Positions 8,771 to 16,346 are shown, counted from the first letter of the stretch. The stretch: DNA of 27,634 nt from Pseudomonadota bacterium (GCA_023416575.1 JAEZHL010000413.1:1-27634); one strand, 5' to 3'. A program made the numbers and translations. The notes: generated by a model from the letters alone, not told the origin.

Positions 8771-9436
8771 ATGGATGAGCAGGAAGCGATTGCGTTCATC
8801 CGCGAGAATACGCGGCTTCAGGCGCCGCCGCTGACCCCGGAGATCGTGCTGCACCTCGCCTCCGAGTCGATGCCTATCTGGCTCAAGACGGAGGAGGAGC
8901 TGGGCGAGATGAACGTTCCGCCGCCGTACTGGGCCTTCGCCTGGGCGGGAGGGCAGGCCTTGGCGCGGTTCGTGCTCGACAACCCCCAACTCGCCACGGG
9001 CAAAACGGTCATCGATGTCGGGGCCGGCAGCGGCATCGTGGCGATCGCGGCCGCCCGCGCCGGGGCGCGCACGGTGCAGGCGTTCGACCTCGATCATCTC
9101 GCGGTCGCAGCAATCCGCTTGAACGCGGACGCGAACAAGGTCAGCCTTGCGGTGTCGTCGCAGGACATCCTCGCGGGTCCTGCACCAGGATGCGAGCTGC
9201 TTCTGGTCGGCGACCTGTTCTACGAACGCGAGCTGGCGAGCCGCGTCTTCAGTCTGATCGAGACCGCTGCCGCCCGCGGCGCGGACGTCCTCGTCGGCGA
9301 CCCGCGGCGCAGTTACTTCCCCGTCGAGCGTTTCGAGCAGGTCGCTGCCTATGAGGTGCCGGTCACGCGTGAGCTCGAGGACGCCGAGATCAAGCGCACC
9401 GCAGTGTGGCGGCTGGCTGGATCACGCCCCGCCTGA
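8771..9436 (+). CDS. Class I SAM methyltransferase, ETFB lysine methyltransferase-like
   Basis: A 221-residue methyltransferase of the COG3897 / METTL20 type. The substrate-side segment VPPPYWAFAWAGGQALAR is at about 49-66, motif I VIDVGAGSGIV at 80-90, an acidic DLDHLA after strand 2 and the family post-motif VGDLFYE at 146-152 (in place of the DPPY of N-methylases). Human METTL20 methylates lysines of the electron-transfer flavoprotein beta subunit; alphaproteobacterial relatives are thought to act on ETFB or ribosomal L7/L12. The target here is inferred from family alone. It sits 72 bases after the EVE gene with a weak ribosome site, and may be expressed with it. Confidence 0.82.
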   Translation: MDEQEAIAFIRENTRLQAPPLTPEIVLHLASESMPIWLKTEEELGEMNVPPPYWAFAWAGGQALARFVLDNPQLATGKTVIDVGAGSGIVAIAAARAGARTVQAFDLDHLAVAAIRLNADANKVSLAVSSQDILAGPAPGCELLLVGDLFYERELASRVFSLIETAAARGADVLVGDPRRSYFPVERFEQVAAYEVPVTRELEDAEIKRTAVWRLAGSRPA

Positions 9437-9473
9437 TCTCTGTTATCGTCGTTGAAGATCCGGGAGGGCAACA

Positions 9474-9896
9474 ATGGAATTCGCAGGAATGAATCTCCGG
9501 GCGGTGCTGGTGGCGGCAATCGCCAGCTTCCTGTTCGGGGGCGTCTGGTACAGCTTGTTCTCCCGCCAGTGGCGCGCGGCCGCGGACATCGAGGAAACGC
9601 ACAGCAGCAGATCGGAATGGCATGTCAACGCGATGCCGTTCATCGTGGCGTTCATCGGCCTGCTCGTGATGGCCTACGTGCTGGCCGGCGTCATTGGCCA
9701 TCTCGGCCCCGGCCAGGTTACGGTGCGCAATGGGGTCATTTCCGGTGCGTTCATCTGGGTCGGCTTCGTGATGACGACCCTCGTTACCAACAACGTGTTC
9801 CGGCGCGCCAATCGCACGATGACCCTGATCGACGGCGGGCATTGGCTCGGGGTTCTCGTCCTCCAGGGTGCGGTGATCGGCTGGTTTGGCACCTGA
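9474..9896 (+). CDS. DUF1761 family membrane protein
   Basis: A 140-residue, four-helix inner-membrane protein. Hydrophobic segments lie at about residues 7-27, 52-75, 85-105 and 118-138. The features typical of DUF1761 are visible: an N-terminal helix with FGGVWYSLFS, then FIWVGFVMTTLVTNN and a final hydrophobic helix after DGGHW. The start is well set by GGGAGGG five bases before the ATG. No function is known for the family. It lies 37 bases after the methyltransferase in the same direction. Confidence 0.85.
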   Translation: MEFAGMNLRAVLVAAIASFLFGGVWYSLFSRQWRAAADIEETHSSRSEWHVNAMPFIVAFIGLLVMAYVLAGVIGHLGPGQVTVRNGVISGAFIWVGFVMTTLVTNNVFRRANRTMTLIDGGHWLGVLVLQGAVIGWFGT

Positions 9897-9953
9897 CCAC
9901 GGCACTCTGCCGCACGGCGACTGCACTAGCTTAGATTTCGACCAACGAGGCGA

Positions 9954-9986
9954 TTGCCGGCCCGGGCTCGTGCCGACATAATGTCG
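9954..9986 (+). promoter_or_regulatory. acs promoter with a palindrome over the -10
   Basis: TTGCCG at 9954-9959 and CATAAT at 9977-9982 are spaced by exactly 17 bases, giving a good match to the vegetative promoter consensus (4/6 and 5/6). Transcription would start near 9989, leaving a leader of about 35 bases before the acs ATG. The perfect 13-bp palindrome CGACATAATGTCG (9974-9986) covers the -10 and could be a repressor site. This is read from the sequence only. Confidence 0.55.
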
Positions 9987-10024
9987 TTAAATTGTGCAAT
10001 GGCAGCTCTGGGAGGATACCACCC

Positions 10025-11965
10025 ATGTCCGAGAAGATTTACTCCGTTCCCCCCGAGTGGGCGAGCCGGGCCTGGGTCGATGCGGTCAAGTATCAGGAAA
10101 TGTATGATCGCTCGGTTGCCGACCCCGATGGGTTCTGGGGCGAGATGGGCAAGCGCATCGACTGGATGAAGCCCTATACCAAAGTCAAGAATACCTCCTA
10201 CGATCCACACAACGTCTCGATCAAGTGGTACGAGGACGGCACTCTCAACGTTTGCTACAACTGCGTCGATCGCCATCTTGAAAAGCGCGGCGATCAGGTC
10301 GCGATCATCTGGGAAGGTGACGATCCGACCGTCGACGAGAAGATCACATATCGCCAGCTGCATGAGCGCGTTTGCAAATTCGCGAACGTGCTGAAGGCGA
10401 ATGGCGTCCAGAAGGGCGACCGGGTCACCATCTATCTGCCGATGATCCCCGAAGCGGCCTATGCGATGCTCGCGTGCGCCCGCATCGGCGCCATTCATTC
10501 CGTCGTGTTCGGCGGCTTCTCGCCCGACAGCCTCGCCGGACGCATCGTCGACGCCGACTCCAAGTTCATCATCACGGCCGATGAGGGGCTGCGCGGCGGC
10601 CGCACGATCCCGCTGAAGAAGAACACGGACGAGGCACTGAAGAAGACCAACGGTGGCGAGAAGGTCCTCGTCGTGCGCCACACCGGCAACGACGTGGCGT
10701 GGAACCCGGAGAAGGACATCTGGCTGCACGAGGAACTGGTCAAAGTGACCGCGGACTGTCCTCCGGCCGAGATGAGCGCCGAGGATCCGCTGTTCATTCT
10801 GTATACGTCCGGATCAACCGGTAAGCCGAAGGGCGTGCTGCACACCTCGGGCGGCTATCTCGTCTACGCGTCGATGACGCACCAGTACGTCTTCGACTAC
10901 CACGACGGTGATATCTACTGGTGCACGGCGGACGTGGGCTGGGTGACCGGCCACAGCTACATCCTCTATGGACCACTCGCCAATGGCGCGACGACGCTGA
11001 TGTTCGAGGGCGTGCCGAATTATCCGACCGCCTCGCGGTTCTGGCATGTCATCGACAAGTGGGATGTCAATACATTCTATACCGCTCCAACGGCCATCCG
11101 GGCATTGATGGGGGCCGGTGACGACTTCGTGACGCGCACGGACCGGACCTCGCTCCGCCTGCTCGGCTCGGTCGGTGAGCCGATCAATCCCGAGGCATGG
11201 GAATGGTACCACCGTGTCGTCGGTGATGGCCGCTGCCCCGTGGTCGACACGTGGTGGCAGACCGAGACCGGCGGCATCCTCATCACGCCGCTTCCGGGAG
11301 CGACCAAGCTGAAGCCAGGGTCGGCGACACTGCCCTTCTTCGGCATCCAGCCAGCCTTGGTCGACGACAAGGGCGACATCATCGAGGGTGCCGGCAGCGG
11401 CAATCTCGTGGTTCTGGATAGCTGGCCGGGCCAGATGCGGACGGTCTTCCGTGACCATGAACGGTTCGTGCAGACCTACTTCTCGACCTACAAGGGCATG
11501 TACTTCAGCGGCGATGGATGCCGCCGCGATGAGGACGGCTATTATTGGATCACCGGCCGCGTCGACGACGTGCTCAACGTCTCTGGCCACCGCCTCGGCA
11601 CGGCGGAGGTGGAGAGCGCTCTCGTCTCCCATCCGAAGGTGGCGGAAGCGGCGGTCGTCGGCTACCCGCATGATCTGAAAGGGCAGGGCATCTACTGCTA
11701 CGTGACCCTGAAAGCTGGTGAGACTCCGAGCGACGACCTCAAGCGCGCGCTGGTCGCGCACGTGCGCCAGGAAATCGGTCCGATCGCCACGCCCGACCTG
11801 ATCCAGTTTGCGCCTGGGCTACCCAAGACGCGTTCGGGCAAGATCATGCGCCGTATCCTTCGCAAAATCGCGGAGGATGATTTCTCCAACCTCGGCGACA
11901 TCTCGACCCTCGCCGAGCCTGCGGTGGTCGAGGACCTGATCAACCATCGCCAGAACAAGCGCTGA
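10025..11965 (+). CDS. acs: Acetyl-CoA synthetase (AMP-forming)
   Basis: Acs activates acetate to acetyl-AMP and then acetyl-CoA. At 646 residues it has the normal length. Signatures are intact: the AMP-binding P-loop YTSGSTGKPKG at 260-270, VFGGFS at 161-166, WWQTETGG at 410-417, SGDGCRRDEDGYYWITGR before the hinge, VSGHRLGTAE, and the C-terminal TRSGKIMRR, whose Lys606 is the residue acetylated by Pat-type enzymes and restored by sirtuins in homologues. The ATG at 10025 is preceded by GGGAGG at a 9-base gap; an earlier ATG at 9992 would add eleven non-conserved residues and lack such a site. It appears to have its own promoter rather than being the end of the tsaD-side operon. Confidence 0.97.
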   Translation: MSEKIYSVPPEWASRAWVDAVKYQEMYDRSVADPDGFWGEMGKRIDWMKPYTKVKNTSYDPHNVSIKWYEDGTLNVCYNCVDRHLEKRGDQVAIIWEGDDPTVDEKITYRQLHERVCKFANVLKANGVQKGDRVTIYLPMIPEAAYAMLACARIGAIHSVVFGGFSPDSLAGRIVDADSKFIITADEGLRGGRTIPLKKNTDEALKKTNGGEKVLVVRHTGNDVAWNPEKDIWLHEELVKVTADCPPAEMSAEDPLFILYTSGSTGKPKGVLHTSGGYLVYASMTHQYVFDYHDGDIYWCTADVGWVTGHSYILYGPLANGATTLMFEGVPNYPTASRFWHVIDKWDVNTFYTAPTAIRALMGAGDDFVTRTDRTSLRLLGSVGEPINPEAWEWYHRVVGDGRCPVVDTWWQTETGGILITPLPGATKLKPGSATLPFFGIQPALVDDKGDIIEGAGSGNLVVLDSWPGQMRTVFRDHERFVQTYFSTYKGMYFSGDGCRRDEDGYYWITGRVDDVLNVSGHRLGTAEVESALVSHPKVAEAAVVGYPHDLKGQGIYCYVTLKAGETPSDDLKRALVAHVRQEIGPIATPDLIQFAPGLPKTRSGKIMRRILRKIAEDDFSNLGDISTLAEPAVVEDLINHRQNKR

Positions 11966-11974
11966 GAGCGCCAG

Positions 11975-12122
11975 CTGACACTCACCGCGTCCCGGATGAC
12001 CCAGCCACCCATTGGCAGGAACATCCGGGATCGCGCGTCAGTGGTTTTCGAGGCTTGAATAGAGCTTGGGATTTCAGGCTGCGCGGGCACCCGGATCGGC
12101 CGCCGTTGCTCTGTGATCCGGG
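11975..12122. repeat. Two CCCGGAT-type palindromic intergenic elements
   Basis: Downstream of acs two related inverted repeats follow each other. Unit one: TCCCGGATG (11990-11998) with CATCCGGGA (12022-12030), enlarged by CGCG (11986-11989 / 12032-12035, one bulged base) and CTGAC (11975-11979) / GTCAG (12037-12041), after which the plus strand reads TGGTTTT. Unit two: CCCGGATC (12090-12097) with GATCCGGG (12115-12122). Shared half-sites suggest a dispersed palindromic repeat family of the genome; unit one could also end acs transcription. Confidence 0.6.
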
Positions 12123-12135
12123 ATTGTGAGCGCGC

Positions 12136-12846
12136 CTAGCGGCAGGTCGAGAGTAGGCCGCGGTCGAAGTGAAAATGATCCCGGTGGGCGCGGTTGAACT
12201 CCGGACCAAGGGCGACGCGGAAGTAGCTGCACGCGCGCTCGTGGATCTCTCGCATGAACCGGGCCTCTGGCGTATCGCCGCGCCAGTCGCCTTGCACTGA
12301 GAGCTTCTTGCCATCCGCCAGCGTCAGACCGGAGATGTCGATCGCGTTGGCCGTGGCGTGTTCGCTGCGAACACCTTTCCAGAACGGATTGCCGACGATG
12401 TTGCGGCACGAGTAGGTGCCCATGTGCTGGACGGAGGCGACGCGCTGCCCCAGCATGGCTTCGGCAAGTGGCTGCACGTCGTGGGCCATCCACAACGCGA
12501 GCCCGGCGGCGGCCTCGCACGACAGCTTGTCGACGGGCATCTTGGCGCCGCTGAGTGACGAGACGCGCACGCTGTTCGTCCAGCCGCAGCCCTTTCGCAG
12601 CGGATTGTCCCGGACGGGGACCGCTTCGATGTAAGGCGAAACGAGCACGCGCGAGCACAGCTCCGGGTCACGCTTCAGCTCGACCAGCTGCCAGTCGACG
12701 AGAAGCGGGATCGGGCTCTCGAGATCGAGCGCCGGGAGTGGGCTGTAGCGGGCGGGAATGATTCCTTGCCGAAAGGCCAAGCCTATTCCGCTTAGCAGAA
12801 GCAAGAGGACGAGAAGGCGGCCTAATGGAAATCGGCGTCTGCGCAT
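12136..12846 (-). CDS. Extensin family protein, LAS-type peptidase-like
   Basis: A 236-residue protein of the extensin-like C-terminal family (PF06904-like). An Arg-rich start and a membrane helix at about 8-26 anchor it with the rest in the periplasm. Six cysteines in that part (in ELCSR, GCGW, LSCEA, YSCRN, ACSYF and STCR) suggest disulfides. The zinc-site pattern of LAS peptidases (VanY, M15) is visible: SEHATANAID gives His163-x6-Asp170, and HRDHFHF gives His224-x-His226. Despite its name the protein is more likely a peptidoglycan peptidase or binding protein than a plant-like extensin. The ATG lacks a strong ribosome site. It is convergent with acs and transcribed from its own promoter. 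Confidence 0.88.
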   Translation of the reverse strand: MRRRRFPLGRLLVLLLLLSGIGLAFRQGIIPARYSPLPALDLESPIPLLVDWQLVELKRDPELCSRVLVSPYIEAVPVRDNPLRKGCGWTNSVRVSSLSGAKMPVDKLSCEAAAGLALWMAHDVQPLAEAMLGQRVASVQHMGTYSCRNIVGNPFWKGVRSEHATANAIDISGLTLADGKKLSVQGDWRGDTPEARFMREIHERACSYFRVALGPEFNRAHRDHFHFDRGLLSTCR

Positions 12847-12872
12847 GAGGACCGTTCGGCGGTGGGCCTCTT

Positions 12873-12900
12873 TGTATAAAACGTTTCGCCCGGCTTGTAA
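12873..12900 (-). promoter_or_regulatory. Candidate promoter of the extensin-family gene
   Basis: On the minus strand TTACAA (complement of 12895-12900) and TATACA (complement of 12873-12878) are separated by 16 bases, resembling a vegetative promoter and ending about 27 bases before the start codon. Transcription would begin very near the ATG, so the leader would be short, in keeping with the weak ribosome site. Confidence 0.35.
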
Positions 12901-13118
12901 GTGGGGTGGTGCTCCGAAGCCACAGACTTTGCGACGTGTGCGGCCGAGTTGCGTGATGCCGAGGCCAACGGCGGCGTTTCAGGCAAGCCCAATGGCCCCC
13001 ATCGGAGCTGAACATCGTTCTGCGAATCGGGCTGGGGATGAGCCGCGGATAATTCTGGTCGCTCGTTTAGATCTCTGTCACCAACTTGACGGGCAGATGT
13101 GGCCTGTCGGACAGGCCA
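12901..13118. other. Intergenic stretch without recognisable genes
   Basis: Between the extensin promoter and the next small ORF I see no tRNA, repeat or coding frame with a ribosome site. If the doubtful ORF at 13119 is not a gene, this empty stretch reaches 13342, about 440 bases. Confidence 0.5.
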
Positions 13119-13436
13119 ATGGCAAGAGAAGCCGCCTCAGAGAACCTCCAGGAATTCGGCGCGGCCATGCTTGTCAGGACTACAGACTTATATCGCGCCG
13201 ATGCGCATCAATGGCTCAGTCGTGCCGCAGCAATGCCGGTGAACAGTTGGGAGCGGGAGCGGCTGACGACGGCCGCGAAGTTGAATTACAACCTCGCCCG
13301 GCAAATCGACATGCGTAACAGCGCCTGTGCAGGCAAGCGGTCTCAATCGCCTGCCTGCGCCTCCGGTTCGACAACCGGGGAGACTCCCGCAAGCGTTTCC
13401 GGGGAAAGCCAGGCATCGCGTAGCGACCAGACGTGA
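13119..13436 (+). CDS. Small hypothetical protein (doubtful)
   Basis: A 105-residue frame starting MAREAASENL. The first 65 residues look like a helical soluble protein (segments LVRTTDLYRADAHQWLSRA and RERLTTAAKLNYNLARQID), while the last 40 are Ser/Thr/Gly-rich and overlap the oppositely oriented zinc-ribbon gene by about 95 bases. No clear ribosome site precedes the ATG. The sensible first half speaks for a real gene, perhaps with a 3' end altered by mutation; the overlap and the missing ribosome site speak against it. I do not recognise a family. Confidence 0.35.
   Translation: MAREAASENLQEFGAAMLVRTTDLYRADAHQWLSRAAAMPVNSWERERLTTAAKLNYNLARQIDMRNSACAGKRSQSPACASGSTTGETPASVSGESQASRSDQT
13329..13358. 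terminator. Stem-loop at the 3' ends of two convergent genes
   Basis: GCAGGC (13329-13334) pairs with GCCTGC (13353-13358); the stem continues inward over A-T, one mismatch and GCG/CGC to a six-base loop, about 12 positions in all. It covers the stop codon of the minus-strand zinc-ribbon gene. No T-run follows on either strand, so it may act as a transcript end or simply be structured DNA. Confidence 0.35.
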
Positions 13437-13567
13437 TCGGCCCCGCAATAGGGACAACGCGCCTTCATCTTTATGTCGGGCAACCGAAGAAAGCTCGCCT
13501 CGTCGATTTCAATGCCGCTGGCGTAGTCACGTCCAGTGATGGGACATTGGAATATGATCGTGCCCAT
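13343..13567 (-). CDS. Small zinc-ribbon-like protein
   Basis: A 74-residue cytosolic protein starting MGTIIFQCPITGRDYASG. Cys8 (in QCP) and the pair Cys38/Cys41 (in RCPYCGADH, with His45) form a plausible zinc site, and the residues WSLRDAW follow the knuckle. Short proteins of this kind are frequent in Bradyrhizobium-like genomes without known function. The ATG at 13567 has GGGGAG eight bases upstream; the longer frame to 13657 has no such support. A role in nucleic-acid or metal handling would be a guess. Confidence 0.75.
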   Translation of the reverse strand: MGTIIFQCPITGRDYASGIEIDEASFLRLPDIKMKARCPYCGADHVWSLRDAWLSPETLAGVSPVVEPEAQAGD

Positions 13568-13721
13568 CGCGGTCTCCCCTCTGGGCCGTCTCGAGGTTCC
13601 CAGGTTAGAGACATTCTGACGCATCCGCAAATAGGATGAGCCCGGGTGGGGGATCACTTCATCGTGTCATCCACAAGATATGACGAATGCGGATAAAGGG
13701 CCGGCCGTCTCGGGTCTCGGA

Positions 13722-14525
13722 TCACTGGGCGGTGACGCCGCCATCCACGACCAGCGACGATCCAGTCATGAACCGGGCGTCGTCAGAGGCGAGAAAAACG
13801 ATCGTGCGGGCGACGTCCTCCGGCTCGCCGAGGCGACCGATCGGGTAGAGATCACGGGTCGCCTGCCGGGCTTGATCCAACTCGCTGGCGCGCATCACGT
13901 CCATGCGACGGGTGAGGGTCTGCCGGCCCATATCGGTTTCGATTACGCCGGGATGCACAGCATTGACGCGAATGCGGTCGCCCTTGCGCCCGAAGGCGAG
14001 AGCGGTCGACTTCGTGAACAACGTGACGCCGCCCTTGGTCATCGAATAGAGCGCGTCGAGCGCCGATCCGACGAGGCCGGCGATCGAGGACAGGTTCACG
14101 ATCGCGCTTCCGTGGGGGCTGTTGCGACCGGCTTCACGTAGCGCGGGGGCGGCCAGCTTGGTGCCGAGGAATACGCCGGTGAGGTTGACGGCCACGAGCC
14201 GGTTCCACTCGTCGAGACCCACCTCCTCGAAATCGCGCCCGAGGAAAACGCCGGCGTTGTTGACCAGAATGTCGAGCTTGCCGAAGGTGTCGACGGTTTC
14301 AGCAACCGCTGCCGACCAGGCCGCCTCACGCGTCACGTCGAGGTCGATCGCGATCGCCTCTCCGCCCGCCGCGCGGATCATGCTCACCGTCTCGCTGGTT
14401 TCTGCGGCGCGCACGTCGGCAACAACGACGCGTGCTCCTGCCATGCTCATCTGGCGGGCGGTTTCCGCCCCGATCCCACGTGCGCCGCCTGTGATGAGCG
14501 CCACCTTGCCGTCGAGCCTGCTCAT
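13722..14525 (-). CDS. SDR family oxidoreductase (first)
   Basis: A 267-residue classical short-chain dehydrogenase. The NAD(P) motif TGGARGIG lies at about 12-19, Asp in VVVADVR after strand 2 favours NAD, NNAG is present, and the catalytic set is Ser in NLSSIAG and YSMTK (Tyr-x3-Lys), with the family C-terminal DGGVTAQ. Similar enzymes are annotated as 3-oxoacyl-ACP reductases or glucose/steroid dehydrogenases; the substrate cannot be told. The ATG at 14525 follows GGAGGA at eight bases; the open frame further upstream is not coding-like. It stands alone, divergent from the small secreted protein gene. Confidence 0.92.
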   Translation of the reverse strand: MSRLDGKVALITGGARGIGAETARQMSMAGARVVVADVRAAETSETVSMIRAAGGEAIAIDLDVTREAAWSAAVAETVDTFGKLDILVNNAGVFLGRDFEEVGLDEWNRLVAVNLTGVFLGTKLAAPALREAGRNSPHGSAIVNLSSIAGLVGSALDALYSMTKGGVTLFTKSTALAFGRKGDRIRVNAVHPGVIETDMGRQTLTRRMDVMRASELDQARQATRDLYPIGRLGEPEDVARTIVFLASDDARFMTGSSLVVDGGVTAQ

Positions 14526-14699
14526 TGCCGTTTCCTCCGTCCCGGTCCGAGGGCGGTATCTCGTCCGATCCACCCCTTTGTGCTGAAAGCTACGATTGCA
14601 TCGCTGCGGGATGGAAGCCCCAATTGGCTGAGTTACCGGCGGAACAGCCATGCACATGGCGCGGGACCATAATCTAGTCATCAGCTTATGGAGGAAGCC

Positions 14700-14990
14700 A
14701 TGACCTCGACCCGCAGCATCGCCGCCCGCCTTGCATTGGCCGCCGGATTGGCAGCCGGCAATCTGATCGGCATGGCCAGTCACGCGAACGCCGTCAGCCT
14801 CCGTGTGCAGATGGCCTGCGCCGGCGACTATTACGCATACTGCAGCAAGTACCCCACCGAGGGTCCGCAGGTGCGCCAGTGCATGCGCGCCAACGGGCAC
14901 AAGCTGTCGAGCAGCTGCGTCAACGCCCTCATTGCTGCGGGCGAGGTCTCGAAGGCCGAGGTCGCCCGGCGCGCTGCCACGGCGAACTGA
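14700..14990 (+). CDS. Small secreted protein with a GLG1-like cysteine motif
   Basis: A 96-residue protein with a Sec signal peptide (Arg at 5 and 10, then Ala/Leu-rich to about SHANA at 27-31). The mature part holds one cysteine unit: C40-x2-D-x4-C48, then C61-x3-N-x3-LS-x2-C73. This matches the pattern of the cysteine-rich GLG1 / Cys-rich FGFR repeat known from Golgi proteins and scattered in proteobacteria. A single unit with two likely disulfides suggests a small periplasmic protein. The ATG at 14700 is set by GGAGG six bases upstream, so the ATG at 14688 is not used. No function is known for the bacterial forms. Confidence 0.8.
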   Translation: MTSTRSIAARLALAAGLAAGNLIGMASHANAVSLRVQMACAGDYYAYCSKYPTEGPQVRQCMRANGHKLSSSCVNALIAAGEVSKAEVARRAATAN

Positions 14991-15065
14991 CGGGCAGCCT
15001 CAGCGGCATGCGAGGGCTGAGCCTTGGCATCGTCCAAGTCCGCACTGAAAACCTCGGCAATCCAA

Positions 15066-15120
15066 TTGAACGCCGGGGCCCCGTCACCGATATGAGCACG
15101 GGGGTCACGAGCAAGTGACC
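15066..15120 (+). promoter_or_regulatory. Candidate promoter and operator of the three-gene cassette
   Basis: TTGAAC (15066-15071) and GATATG (15089-15094) are 17 bases apart, a moderate promoter match, predicting a start near 15101. An 18-bp perfect dyad GGTCAC-gagcaa-GTGACC occupies 15103-15120, just where a repressor would block the start, and 24 bases before the first ATG. It could instead be an RNA hairpin in the leader. Confidence 0.35.
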
Positions 15121-15144
15121 AGATCGTTAGCGGATGAGGACAGC

Positions 15145-16323
15145 ATGACCGACGTCGCCGTCAAAACCCCGATGCAGTACCTCAACGAGGCCGCTGGAAC
15201 TTTGCGTGACATGGGCTTGATGCCGGCCAAGGTCGAGCCGGCACCGATCAATGTCCTGCTGGAGAAGATCTCCGACCTCGATGAGGACAAGATCACGCTC
15301 ATCGCGCGCACCCTCGGCCAGGGCGAGGTGTTCAACGAGGTGGTGCGCAAGGAAACCGCGCAGATGGAGATCGGCCAGCGCTACCAGGACATCACGAACG
15401 GCTTCAACTCGATCCGGGACGACGCGCGGCGGCTCGTCGATCAGGTTAGCGACGGCAAGCTCGACGTCTTCGAGCGCGGCAGCAACATCTGGATGAAGAT
15501 CGCGCGCGGTGACATCGCCGACCGATTCGAGAAGATCCGGACGATTTACCTGTCCGTGACCAAGGAAACCAAGAACCAGATCGAGCGTGAAAGCAGGATC
15601 CTCGACGCTTATCGCGACTACCGTGGTGCGCTGAAGCATGCGGAGGTGATGGCGCTCGAAGTCTTGCGGAAGGCCGAGGAGAAGCTCAACGAGGCACGCA
15701 AGCGGCTCGACGAGGCCTCCGCGAAAGTGGCCGGCTTCACGGGAACCGAGGCCGCGGATCGTGCCAAGCTGGAGCTTGCCCGCGACGAGGAACTGAGGCG
15801 GCTGCAGGACGAGGAGAAGCGCTATCAGATCGCCAAGGATCTCTCCGACAATCTGACGATCGGCTACAACACGTCGGAGGTGATCATGGCGCGCCTGATG
15901 CAGACGACCTCCGCCAAGGAGCGCGTCTACGGTCAGGCCGTCGCGTTCTTCTCGACCAATGATAGCGTGCTGACGGCACTGAAGGCGTCGTTCACCGGCA
16001 TGTTCGGCCTCCACGAGTCGACCAAGACGCTGGACGCGATGAAGGAGGGCATGTCGAAGAGCCTGGAGGACCTCGCCAAGATCGGTGACAAGGTGCAGGA
16101 GGCGGCGATCAGGACCGGATATGGCCCGACCATTCGCGCCGATGCCGTCAAGCAGCTCATCGACAGCGTGGTGAATTTCCAGGTCCGCTCGGGCGAGATC
16201 ATCGCCGAGATGCGCAAGCTCGCGACGGAGAACTCGGAGGAAATCCGCGTGGCGGTCGAGGACGGCAAGCGGCGCATTGCGAGGATTGCGGCTCAGGCCG
16301 ATCAGCTTCCCGACCAGCGCTAG
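15145..16323 (+). CDS. TelA-like helical protein, first gene of a three-gene cassette
   Basis: A 392-residue soluble, almost wholly helical protein without signal peptide. Residues 1-60 hold a short domain (DLDEDKITLIARTLGQG), 110-190 long helices, 170-235 a charged coiled coil (EEKLNEARKRLDEAS), and 245-365 a helical region with AVAFFSTNDSVLTALKASF and a helix around VVNFQVRSGEIIAEMRKLA. The arrangement resembles TelA / toxic-anion-resistance proteins (COG3853), in which a similar C-terminal set follows a coiled coil, but motif similarity is weak and I treat it as an inference. The ATG at 15145 follows GAGGA; the longer frame from 15115 is less likely. It is followed after 23 bases by the membrane-protein gene, indicating an operon. 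Confidence 0.8.
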   Translation: MTDVAVKTPMQYLNEAAGTLRDMGLMPAKVEPAPINVLLEKISDLDEDKITLIARTLGQGEVFNEVVRKETAQMEIGQRYQDITNGFNSIRDDARRLVDQVSDGKLDVFERGSNIWMKIARGDIADRFEKIRTIYLSVTKETKNQIERESRILDAYRDYRGALKHAEVMALEVLRKAEEKLNEARKRLDEASAKVAGFTGTEAADRAKLELARDEELRRLQDEEKRYQIAKDLSDNLTIGYNTSEVIMARLMQTTSAKERVYGQAVAFFSTNDSVLTALKASFTGMFGLHESTKTLDAMKEGMSKSLEDLAKIGDKVQEAAIRTGYGPTIRADAVKQLIDSVVNFQVRSGEIIAEMRKLATENSEEIRVAVEDGKRRIARIAAQADQLPDQR

Positions 16324-16346
16324 TTCCTCTCCAGGTGTGAGCGACC

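Noticed and set aside
12847..13118. Possible tRNA or small RNA in the intergenic region
   Set aside because: I found no cloverleaf, CCA end or terminator with T-run.
14526..14900. N-terminal extension of the first SDR up to 14900
   Set aside because: It overlaps the oppositely oriented signal-peptide gene, and the ATG at 14525 has a good ribosome site right before the conserved first strand.
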